The position numbers and the translations under genes were made by a program. From NCBI GenBank assembly GCA_964247055.1, contig OZ176052.1:3534001-3598000 (forward strand): DNA of 64,000 nucleotides, given 5' to 3'. The notes beneath the pieces were generated by a model. The model saw only the letters and a program-made list of their open reading frames with translations, was not told the DNA's origin and searched no databases. The stretch comes from Paragordius varius. Taxonomy: Eukaryota; Nematomorpha. Shown piece after piece: positions 49,101-61,700 of the stretch. The number at the start of each line of letters is the position of its first letter. Within the stretch, counting starts at the first letter, position 1.

Positions 49101-51044
49101 AATGTGTTAGGGGTTTTGCTATTGGCTGTCGTGAACGCATGGCCTTGTTATTATTATTGGTGTGTTGTAATCGATTTAAATTATTACCATTGTTATAATT
49201 GGTATTACCATTATTGTTATGAATGCCAGCCCTGGCAGCCTCGTGTGCTAATGCGAGATCCACTATCGTTTCTAGAGGCACGGGTTGTCCGTTGATCTCG
49301 GCATCGGGATACCTTGAATGTATATCAATTTCCAATTGCGGTTGCCGTAAACCAATGACGAAAGCGAATCCGTTCCTCAATTGAATCATTGAATTTTGCC
49401 TCTTCGGCTGCGATCTTTACCCGTTCTAGAAATTGGGTAAACGATTCGGTGTTGTTCCGCACAAGTCGAAAAAACTCAAATCTGCTTTGGAATTTTGACT
49501 TTGTGGGATTGAATACCTTTAAACCCGTTGCCATTATCTCGGTCCATGTTGCATCTTTTATCTTATTCGGATAGAGTCGTTGGTTGATTTTGCGTACAAC
49601 CATTAGACCACTATAAGCAAGCATGGTTGTTTTGAGAGCTTGTTCTGTTACAGGGATATCTTTTGCCTCCATAACATTTGTCATATAATCAACGTATTCC
49701 TCAAACTTAATATTATCATTATATTTCTCGATGCATAGGTTAGCGAGATTGATTGGCGTTGTCATGTTCGATTGGATATCGGTAAGACCTCCACTAGCAC
49801 TAGATTAGTTCGGTACTCGTCTTGGCCACCAAATGTTAACTTGTAAAGATGAGGAAATAATATAAGAAATGTGAAATGAATTATTTATTTGGTTTTTTTA
49901 GGGTTTATCTATACTAATTTTAGTTGTACATAATTTGCATTATATCAATAAAATTTCAAGTAACAAAGGATATAATATTTACATAGTACACAAAAAATAT
50001 AGAAAATAATACAATTCAAATAGCTGAAGGTTATGATATACAACTAAGATATGTGTTTCGAATTTGTATGTAACACAGAAAATTATGATATTAAAAACAA
50101 AGTATATTTTTCAGATTTGCATAACACGCATGTTGACTCTTAAAGTTACTATAGTATCTTCTGGAAGTTTTTAAATAAAAGCGTGTAAAGTAATGAGCTC
50201 ATTTTGATCTTTATCCACAGTTTAATTTTTTTAATTAGGTCCTAGTTTAAAAACCCTTTATAGTTGGCTATAACCTTATATCAATTTATTTACTGAAAAA
50301 AAGAATTATGCAAAACCTATTTTTTTCTCACAATCGAATTCATATGAGATAAAGCATCTACTCTGCACATATTTTTTGTATATTAAATATAGAGATTCCA
50401 TTAATTACAATAAAAACGATTCCTGAATCAAATAGTACCAATCTTACCATAATTTGCGAAATTGAGAAGGGAGTAAGGATAGCTAAGGTAATTTTTTCTA
50501 AAAAAACATAAAATTAATTTTTTATATATTTAACATATTGTTGATGTGCTTTTAAAAATACGATATTAAAGACTTAAAAAGCCAAATACATTTTGATTTG
50601 AATCTTTTGAATGAGATGTCCTAATTATACTCATTAAATCTTCATTTTTTATATAAGATCATAAAAAAATTTAATAAGACAAAAAATTTAAACATTGGAT
50701 TTAAAAATATTTTGATTTTTTTTGAGGTACCTATCTTTATTTCATTACCAATTCGTTTAACGGTGATCGTTATATCTACATTTATGCGGCGGTATATATT
50801 CTCCTTTTTTGTTTTTATGGGATAAAACTTAAAGTTTATTTTTGGTGAACAGAAACCTTAAACAAGCGCAAGGTTACAGTCATATGAATAAATTATGCAG
50901 TTGGTGTCAATATATATTCGCTTATACAACCTATTGTCAATTATCAAAATGTTTTTAATAGCAGTTTATTATTAAATATTGGGTTTAATTTAAAAACTTT
51001 ATATACACAATGTCAAAAAAAACCTGATGATATATATATATATA

Positions 51045-51082
<38 letters not shown>

Positions 51083-54000
51083 TGATAGAAAAATGTATCA
51101 GGATTATCATGGTGCTTTTGGTTTTAGCCTTTAAGAGTAATTTAATAAAGTTTACACTTTTGTGGTGAGTGCTCCATATCAAAAAATGGCAAAATTTTTT
51201 GAATAAAATTTTTTAGTGAAAGCTAGAGGCTTAATTCCAATCTTAAATATATCATAAACTACATATGAAAAGCAACACAATATTTTTGGGCTTCAAAAGT
51301 CCCACATTTTTTTGTTCTTCTAATATGAGCTATTTTAATTAATGCTAAATTTTAATTTCAACTAAAATTTTTTTTAAAAGAGATGCATACTTTTCACAAT
51401 AATTTTTAGCTAATATTGTTGAACCGTGTGATTCATACTATATCGAACCATAATAAACGGTTTAGAAACGGTTAGTTTTATTAAAACACTTTTTTCATAT
51501 TATTTGATGATGCTGAACATTTTATCACCTAAAAATAATAATTTATAGTTTGTTTGCTTACAATTTCGGGTTATTTTTTGTAAAAAAAAATTATATTTAA
51601 AATATATTTAAACACGAACAAATATTTTAATCATTTGAGGTGGTAAAATTTTTACCATCATATTTATAGAAATTGTTTTTATTAATTTAAGCGTTTTTAA
51701 ACCGTTTCCATCATGACTCAAAATAGTATGAAGTACGCTTCAACGGAATTTTAAATTTAAAAAAATCATGCTATTTTTAAAAATATTTATAGTTGATATC
51801 AAAATTTAGCATTTATTTGAAATTTATATTGCGCAATCCCTGAATTGCTTTTGACTAGCTGATTTTATGAGAGTAAAAAAATGATACTTTCGGACACACT
51901 AAAAATTAAAATTTTTTAAAACATCGTTTCTTTTTTATATGTAGTTTATAATATATTTTATTGATATTTTTGGAATGAAGCTTGTAACTTTTATTAAAAT
52001 TATTTACATATTATGATTTTCTGATTTGGAGCACTTACCACAAACTGTGAATAATTTTCTTATATCAGTCGTAAGGGTTAAAATCAAAAGCACTATGATA
52101 ATCCTCATTTTTCTATCAGAATCTATATATTTTATCAGGATGTTTTACTTTTCGATTTTGGACGCAGTGTATATATAAAGAAAAATATATCCATCCGGGT
52201 TTGAGACTCATTAAAATTCAGGGTGAGTTTTACACTCTAATTTTAGTTCAAGATTTTGACTCGTCTTGGCAACGAAATTAATTAATCTATTAAACACCCT
52301 TAACAAGGACATAATGATAGTTTTTTTATTTTCGAATATTTGGCCTACTATCTTCAAATGTTACGTGTTTTTTTGGTGAAGCAAATAATCTCCTATTAAA
52401 TTATTTACATTATATCATCACGGAAGAGTTATTGGATAAATGGCAACAAAACTTTTGGTGAACTAACACAAAGAATTACAACTTCTTCTCCAACTCTCTC
52501 AGGTGATTGGATTTGTATTTGTGAATATTATCTCCCAATGCCCTCCTCAAATAAAACATTTCAAGCAAGTCGACATATTTTTATTGAACCAACAGGTGTT
52601 GCTATTATATATACCATTTACACTTCAAAGTCACCCTTGAATAAATATCAAAATTAACCCTAAAATAAATTGTGTTTTTTAAGTTAAAAAATTACTTATA
52701 TTTTTTTATATTTAAAAAAAGAAATTAGATTAAAATTAAAATAATACTCAAAAAATAATAAACTATGTCATAAAGATATATGTTTCATATTAATTGTGAG
52801 TTATATTAGCCCTAAAACACATAACTTATTTTTAGGGTGAATTTGATATGTTCGAGGGTGAATTTGAATTGTTCAAGGGTGAATGTGAATTGTAAATGGA
52901 TATTTCTTTTAAAATTAATCATTTTAACAAATTTTTAAGGAAACGATTTGTGGGAGTTACAGACACTATACAGACTCCACTATTGTTATATAAATATGGT
53001 AAAGGGAACAATATGTATCATGAAATGATTAAATATTGTTTTTTTGATAATTGAAGGCTAAATTTCACATAATAAAATGTGACCAAATTACTTTGTTTAC
53101 AAAAAGAGTCGAAGCAAATTTAATCATGCTGTCAATACTATAGAGCCAAAAATTAATTATAATAAGTATTAAAATAATAGGTAAAAGTTGGCCCGGACTT
53201 TGTTAGTTACCTTTAGGTCGAAGACTTAAGTTACTAGCAGGCCTTAAAAAGAAACTAATTTGTTGTTTCGATTCATACTAAAAAGGGTTTTAATTCACAA
53301 GTGCTTATCGCTTATAAAATCAACGTTCAATAAAATAGTCTGTTTAAATTGTTTTCATCATGTTAACAAAAATTTGCAAGTCTCAATTTAGTAGCTCCCG
53401 GCTTTAGTTTCAATTATTTTTGCAGGTCCAGTACTCCTTTTTTGGACCGGAGCTAGTAGTAAACGCTTAATCTATTCGAGATTGTTAAAAACCGTTCGCT
53501 TTTTCTGGTTCTGGTTCCATGCTCTAAATATTTAAATCGGTTTTGCAAATTACCAAGCCAAATGTTAAAAAGATGGTTTTTTACATATATGGATAAAAAA
53601 TTATACTGCTATACTCCTATTTGTTAAGATACTACTACAAAGAAAATCTTTGTCGCAAACAATGTAAAGTATGGGATAGAAGTCAAAAGCAGCATAGAGC
53701 TGATGTATCGAACAGAACTGAATCAAATTCAATGGATCAAAAATGATGAAGTAATTAGCACATCAAAAAGTTTAGTCATTGCAGAAGTCTCTGAGTTTCA
53801 TGCTGGAAATTATTCTATAAATGTGCAATCAAATGTTGTTAGAACTTTTACCATCATCGTTTTGTGTAAGGTTTTCTCTTTTCAATAAAATTCTTGGGCC
53901 AATTACAATATAATCTATTTATAGTAAATATTGGGAATTATACGGACAAAACGTAAAAATATAAAAGCAAATATTTTTTTCAAAAGACAACCATATGTTT

Positions 54001-57000
54001 TAAATCTTATTTTTTTTATTATAACTCATTGTTTATGATTGCAAAGTCTGAATTAGAGATATTTATTGGGAACACAATCAATTATATATATGTATATATA
54101 TTATTATTGCAATGAAATAATTTGTTTGGGAAAAATTAGGTTTAAAAAGTATGTTTGTTTTTATAGTTTTACGTTTTGTCCGTATAATTTAAATTTTTAT
54201 TGCAATATTTGATAAAGATGCTCCAAAATTACATATCAAGCACAATACTCAAGTCATTAACGAATCTAGTATCATACATGTGAACGAATTCGATGCCGTT
54301 AACATTACAGCTCGTGTGCGTGCCTATACTAATTTCAAAGTTTATATAAGAATAATTTAACATACCTATTCATAAATTTTAAATTTAAATATATGGTAAT
54401 ATGATAAACATGGGCAAAAAATATTTCAATTTTAACTTTTTATTTAAATCGCTTCTTACACAATACTTGCAAATCGCTTTATAAAAAAGTTAATTTATTA
54501 ATATTTTTATTCATAAGATTATTTGGTCCAAATTGAGCGATCAAAACAAAAAAATCGAAGAAAAACAATTGTATTTTTCCAACATTGGAAGGGTAGATGA
54601 AGGATTATACAATGTCACATTGATCGTCGATTCATTAGTTTTGGATGAAATCGTTCCGGCAAAAATTTCCTCCTTATATTTTTCTATCAATGTCAAAGGT
54701 ATATTAAGTTTTTTGTTTATATTACTATATCTTCAAATTTTAAGTGTCCTTATTTTGTGTGCCTTATAGGGAGGAAGCCCCCAGTATATATATAACTAAC
54801 AATTATTATATATATTATCTCTCTATTCACCATTGAACACACTTTCAAATTCTTCCCGGAACATTACAAAATAAAAAATTATGTCTCTTATAATAAAATT
54901 TATTATTTTTTGCCTATATAATGAACGTTTTTTTATGATTAACGATATCTAACTATTTTAGGGTGAGTTTAAAGAAAAGGGTTAATTTGAGTTATTAGTA
55001 CCATTTTTAGAAATTTTATCCTGTTTTTCAAACAAATTTTATATCAAAACAGTAAGTGGTTGCCCAATGTTTGATATGAATTACCTGAAACCCATGGGTA
55101 TTGGCATTAAACTTTTGGGAGGAGAAAATAACAATAACAATAATAATATGAAGGACTTGCCTCCGTTCGCACCTTACAATCAAGTGGTTGAATGGTCTTG
55201 CAATCAAACCATGTACGGTTTTATTCAAATAAAATGTCTTTATTCGGGGGAATGGGATGCTGCTGCCCCTTACTGTGGTAACTGACATTTTAATGTTTTA
55301 TTATTTTGCAATTGATGGCTAAAACATATGTGCTTTTGTCTCAAAGGATTTTAGTAACAATAAAAGTTTGTGCGGACTCTAATTTTTCAATTAATTAATT
55401 TTATTGATTTTCGAAATGAATATATAGATGGAAGACAATAAGCCACAAAAATTTATTACATCCTAATTCCTTTAAAAAATCCAAAAAACAAAATAGAGAT
55501 CAATTATAAATTAATCACACTATAAAAAAATTTATAATAAGGATAAAATTCAAAAAATTATTTTAGATCTGTTCGCGGTTTGCGGTTTTGCTAATCAATT
55601 TTAATATCTAATATAATAATCTACAAAAATAATCAATCATAAATACTTTTAAAATGATAATATTTTAGGTTGCAAGCTCCCTGCAATATCACACGGATAC
55701 CCATTCAATGAAGGTGGTCGATGGCGAATTATATGCGAAAAAGGCTATGCTATTAAAGATCCACGAATATCTTGTAAAACAACCAAACTCTCATGTGAAA
55801 GAAGTAACTTTTGTAACTAGCGATCATAGGGTTTTTTCGATCTAAAATAAAATCCCATTAAATTTATATATATTATAAGATGCAAATTGATAATTAGAAT
55901 GTGATGTGGATGATGCAAATCGATACAGCTTTGAAAGTAGTCCTTTATATTCGTTTGATGGGGAGAAACGGGATTTCCAATGTCACATCACTGGTGAAAT
56001 TCGAGGTGTTCAAGAAAAAGTTTGTGAAAATGGTTCATGGATTAATGCAGACACCTGCGTCTCCGGTATAAATTGTCATAACCAAGATAATTTTGGTAAA
56101 CAAAAAAGGGGTTATTACCAAATTAGGGGCCAACACAAATGATTTGCGGGCCGCATTTTAAAAATATATGGGTCATTATATATTTTAATAGATTTCATAC
56201 CCAAGACTCTATAATTTCACGACAACTAATAAACACTATGCATTTCACCAATCTAGTTCGTTGCCTAAATTTATTAAAAAGTCTTCAGATTATTTGGTTA
56301 AAAAATACCAATTTAGCATAAATAACTATGAAAATAAATATTTCTTTGGTAAATATTATTTTTACGCGTTCCACGGAGGGCCGCATGGGACATTCACTAA
56401 ATTACATAATAAAGGCATTTTAATGGTTGCTTATTACACAATATAGTAGGGTAATTCGCAACACAGGAGTGTATGGGAAAAGCAACACAATGTTTAATAA
56501 TCAATTATTTCCTTTCATATTTCCATACACTCATGTGTTGCAAATTGCCCTACTATAGTATGAAATAAGCAACAATTAAAATGCCAACTGTATTTGTAAG
56601 CAAAAAAACTAGTTTATTTATCACTTATTATTATTTAATTTTATTTAATAATTGTGAACTCAATTCGATTTCCCAATTAATATATCCCTATAATAATAAT
56701 TTAATTTTAGAGTAAGTATATTGAAGGATTATTAATTTAATTTGTTTAACTAAAAAAGTTTTATATAATATTGGTAAAGTTTTCACGGGGCATTTTTGTT
56801 TAGATAATGAATAAATGAGGATATATGTTAGTATATATTTACAGGATGTCCGTCACCAAATATCAAATTTTCGACATATTCAAGTAATTTTTTTATTTTA
56901 CCGCATACTGTCAAATTTATTTGTTATTCTAAAAACAGCATTTAATTTTTTACATACTTTTATAAAGATTTTTAAGATAGAGTAGAATATAATAAATTTT

Positions 57001-58660
57001 AGATAGCAAATTATTTTTATAACCTTATTTTTAATAACATATTAGAATACGACAAAAACACCCTACGAATACTTCTCCGAAAACGTGATGATGAAGGTGA
57101 GTTTTATAAATTAACTGTTTACTAAAAAAATAAATACCTAAATGTTAATGGACCCTTTTAAAACTGCGAAGAATATGTAATTAACTAATTTAAAATCTAG
57201 TATACTTTTAACTTGTACATTCATTCTACTGTGTATGATTAAATAAATAAAGGGTTTTTTTACAGAACAAATTATTTTTCCAATTAATTTTTTCTAAATA
57301 TTACAGTATGAGTAAGTATACATTGCTAGAAAGTTATTAATTATTGCCAAGTAGTAGATACAACAAAGGGCAGTATTATTGGCTAATAATATTAAAAAGT
57401 TAAAAAAATAATTCTATAAGCCAATAATACTGCCCTTTATTGTGTTTACTATTTGACAATAATTAATAACTTTTTAGCAATGTATACTTACTCATACAGT
57501 AGCTAACAAATATATATATATGTGTGTGTGTATGTATGTATAGAGATTAAACCATCAAACGATGAAAATGAAAAAGTGGATCAAACTGAGAAACCAGTGA
57601 CCCTTACACCCATCAATACTGCCAACGAAATTAACACTCTTAATTTGGGTAGGGAAGGTTTAGGGTTTGGGGTTGCAAACAATCGAATCGGAGAAAAGGG
57701 AGAATACCTGGACAAAATATTTCGGATTGGTACACGCCTTGAAATTCATTGCGATTTTATTAGGGTTCGAGAGGGTGGTGATTTTGTAACTTGCATGAAA
57801 AGTGGTAATTGGGAACCGGTAGTTAGTTGTTCAAGTATATGCTATAGTTCAAGAAATATTTTTCTTGTTTTATATCAATTTGCAAAAAGTTGTTGATATT
57901 AAATTTTATCATAATTTATACATCTCGGCATAAACAGTTGATTTATAGTTGTTTTTAGCGATGAAATCAAAGTTTTTTTTTAAATTAGAATGCAAAGGGT
58001 ATGAAACCATAGGCCTTGGCCTAAAAAATGTGTCAGACCCATCACAACGTATGGGACAGATGTGCACAAATGGTAATAGCCTTCCAACCTTTGATATCAA
58101 TTGTAATGTTGTCAAGAGAAAATGTCAAACTGGTAAATAAATCATTCTCTACTTAAAAAAATTTATTAGAATGTGTGCAACCATTGATTGAAAATGGGAA
58201 TTTCAAATTTTTAACCACGACTCAACGATTCACTGTAAACACCACTATAATTATTAATTGTAATGAAGGATTTACTCTAGATCACCCAAATGACACGGCA
58301 GTTTGTTTGGAGACAGGGTGGACACAAATGCCAAGATGCGTAAAAGGTAATGGGATGTATATTGTTTTTATTCTGTAAGTATTTATATATATTTTAAAAT
58401 TACAGCTTATTTAACATTTAAATGACTGGCATCAGATTGGGTCTATGTGATAAGTAATAACCGTCTGAATGCATAAATACGGATCTAAGGCGTTGTAAAT
58501 AGGGGACTAAGTGATTTTTCTTTGTTATTTAATTCAGGGTACTTCGGAAAATTTATAGGGCATGTGCTTATACCCATAGGTACAAAAATTGTGGTAAAAA
58601 ACTGCAAAACGTTTGTTTTTATATGGACATAAAAATTGTATACTTTTATTAATTTGAAGT

Positions 58661-58723
<63 letters not shown>

Positions 58724-61700
58724 TTTATAACACAAAATATATAGAGCAGTTTTTAAATACATCATTTGTAGGGTGTATGTTTGAAGGGGATGAACCTCAG
58801 ACCCTAATAGATATAAACACAAACCAAAATGTTTATAAAGTTTATCCTTTGGAAACGACATTAGTTGTCCGTTGTCCCGAAAAGATGCGTCTTACACAAG
58901 ATTCCAACATGAATTGCTTGAATGGCAGTTGGGATGGAGTTCCTAGTTGCGTGAAAGGAGGTACAAACTCTATAAATTAAATTTAGAGGTAAAAAATAAT
59001 TTTAATTTTTTGATAAAAAAAAATATTTAAATTTAAAATAGGCAATTAATTTTTCAATCATATTAATGTTTTTATAAAAGATCTACCGCTAAAAACATAT
59101 TCTGAATTATACGAATTAATTTTTATTGAATAGAGAAAGCTAGTGCCAATTGTGAAATCATAATTATATTACAAAAGTGTTAAAAGAAAATATTTGGGAT
59201 TTTGTTTAACAATATATATTAATACTGGTAAAAAACCTAATAAATATAAGTAATGTAGGATTGATAGATAGATATATATAAAATTTTATGTTGAACCGGT
59301 GAAACAACCACGTAAATCTTGCAAATATACAATTTCAATTTTTATTCTTTGTAGATGTGTTTTCCCATTTTAAACATAACTAATTAAATTAACTATTTTA
59401 TAGGTGGAATATCCACTATAGTAATTATTTGTGTAGTGGTATTCATCATATTAATTTTGGCATCTATTGTTTACATGGTCATCAAATACAAGCGACAAAA
59501 TAAAGGTACTTTATGACATTAAAACAATTAATTAACTATTCTGGTATAAATCATCTTATCACAAACCGGTTTCCTGCAAAAAGGGACGATATTTATGGAT
59601 AGAACTTACCAACTTTCAGATCGAAATTAATTTCATCTTGCAAAGAAAAACAAACTCAAAAATTATTTTAAGGAGTCAGCTTTTTAAAAAATTATTGTTA
59701 TAAATTTTTTATTTATAAATTATGGTTAAAACTTGTTTATCTATGAAAATATTAAAAATATATAATTAAAGCTTCTATTTCAGTAAGCCATAACATGTGT
59801 TAAGAAAAGTGGCTAGAACAGACATAAACCCGCGAATTGAGGATTCAATATTTGCGAAATCATGTTCACAAAATCTTAATAAAATTAATTCCAAACAATG
59901 TTCTGATCAGTCTATTCAATCGGAAACGACTAGAAAAAAATGTTATATTGTATTTTCATTTTACAGTCTCATGTTTGAAATTTAACCTATTTATGAATGC
60001 CCTTATTCTGATTTTGAGATATAATCAAAAGTATTTTTTAGGGTTGAAAGTGTGAAAAATCTAAGCACTATTTTTTGGCTTTTGTCATTGGTAGATTAAC
60101 AAAATTTGTGTTAAAACATGTGATCGTTCAGCTGAGGTGGTGGAAATACAAATATGTTTTTTTAAGAAAATTTATATTTAAAAATTGTTAGGCTTGTTTT
60201 TACATTTATAAATTCAGATTATTGCTCAAATTTTACTTGAAACGCTCCCATTTTATATAATACACTCAAGTATCAAACGGACTAAATTGAGAAGCTATTG
60301 TGCAAAACAAACGCATAAAGCAAAACTCCCCTGCTAGTTTCACATTTTATGAATCCCAAATATAAATTTCTAAATTTTATGAAAAACTTTTGATTTTATT
60401 TCATCTGATTTTTGCATTTTATACGCTTTACTTTGTTACTTCCAAGCTTATCGAAACACATGCATCTAAGTTATTAATAACTATTTAGTGAATAGCAAAG
60501 TTTTCGATTTTGATTCATAAATAAAAATTTATTATAAAAATTCTTTAAAAATACCTTTTTCTTTAGTTTTTCGGATTCTGTAAGCTGGTGATTTCTCTAA
60601 CTATAAATACGTAAATAAAATAAATTTCACCCTAAATTAGACCCATTATGTAAATATAATGAGTTTATTTATATCGATTAAAATCAGGGTCTAAAACCGG
60701 AATAGACCCATTTCATAAGGTTTTTTTAAATTATAGCAAACTTTGGTCTTTTAGTACTAAAACGGTTACAAACTTTTTTAAAAAAAGTGGACTACTACCA
60801 AAATGGATTTGGTTTTGAGCCTTAAGCGCTAATTCCTTTAGAATCTCAAAAACCTTGGGTTTTTGTAATTTTAATCTTTTTTTGAAGAAATATTAATTAA
60901 TTATATTATTATAATTAACATTAAAGCTTTGGAAGAGCAAGAGGAATTGGATATCGTTGAAGCTCCAGGTAACCTATTTTATTTTAATATGGTTTATTAA
61001 TTTTTTGTTTAACTCTTCATTAGATATGTATTTTTTGGCAGCGATGACCTTTTGGGGTAGTATTCTATTAAAGTAGTTAGCAAACAACTATGAAAGTTGT
61101 TTTGGTTAAAATTTAATTATCAAAGACTTTTCTATTGTATATAAACACTTATCATTTTAGAGTTTTAACTTCTAGTGTCCCGAGTTGTGACAGAAAACAT
61201 GGTTAAAATAAACAGCTGATTTTAATATAATTAAATTTCAAGTATTGCTAGTAAAAGCAATTTAAGGGCTTAATTTAATTATTAAATTTGCCTGTTAAGA
61301 CGCGGAAAAGTTTGAGATGATCATTTTTTACACTTCTACATTAAAAAATTGTATCATGCGCCTAAAAGGCTAAAGAAATTTTTAAATTTGGCCCAATACT
61401 AGTAATATTTTTATGATATTTTTTGAATGACCTGGGTATTAAACTTTCCTAAAAGGTCACGAAGCGTTAAAAAACTATAACGTCTCCCTTAATATATTCA
61501 GTATATTGTGTAAACAAAAAACTTACAATTATATATCCATTTAACAATAAAAAGGAGCAAGATAAAATACATTTTTAATTGAATTAATTTAATATAGAGC
61601 AAGAAGTATCTGAATATGCGCCGACTGAAGCTACCGAAACATTGTACCATTATACACATTTTGAATTTGTGGACCCGAAATTCGAAAAATTGGAACAATC

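Larger units (their letters stand above)
45592..50126 (-). mobile_element. Gypsy-type (Ty3) LTR retrotransposon, antisense in receptor intron 13
   Basis: A fossil LTR element with both LTRs and a 5-bp target duplication CGCAT (45587-45591 and 50127-50131). On the minus strand the parts come in the usual Ty3/Gypsy order: gag with a CCHC zinc knuckle (about 49.8-48.9 kb), protease (about 48.9-48.5), reverse transcriptase (about 48.5-47.6), RNase H (about 47.6-47.3) and integrase (about 47.3-46.1) followed by an Asn-rich, microsatellite-coded end. A primer-binding site region follows the right LTR and a purine-rich tract precedes the left one. The coding region is broken, with about five interruptions. 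The LTRs differ by roughly 3 percent, so the insertion is fairly recent. It lies antisense to the host gene within an intron. Confidence 0.92.

Noticed and set aside
48903-49574. Plus-strand frames of 61-130 codons.
   Set aside because: They are antisense to the gag region of the Gypsy-type element.
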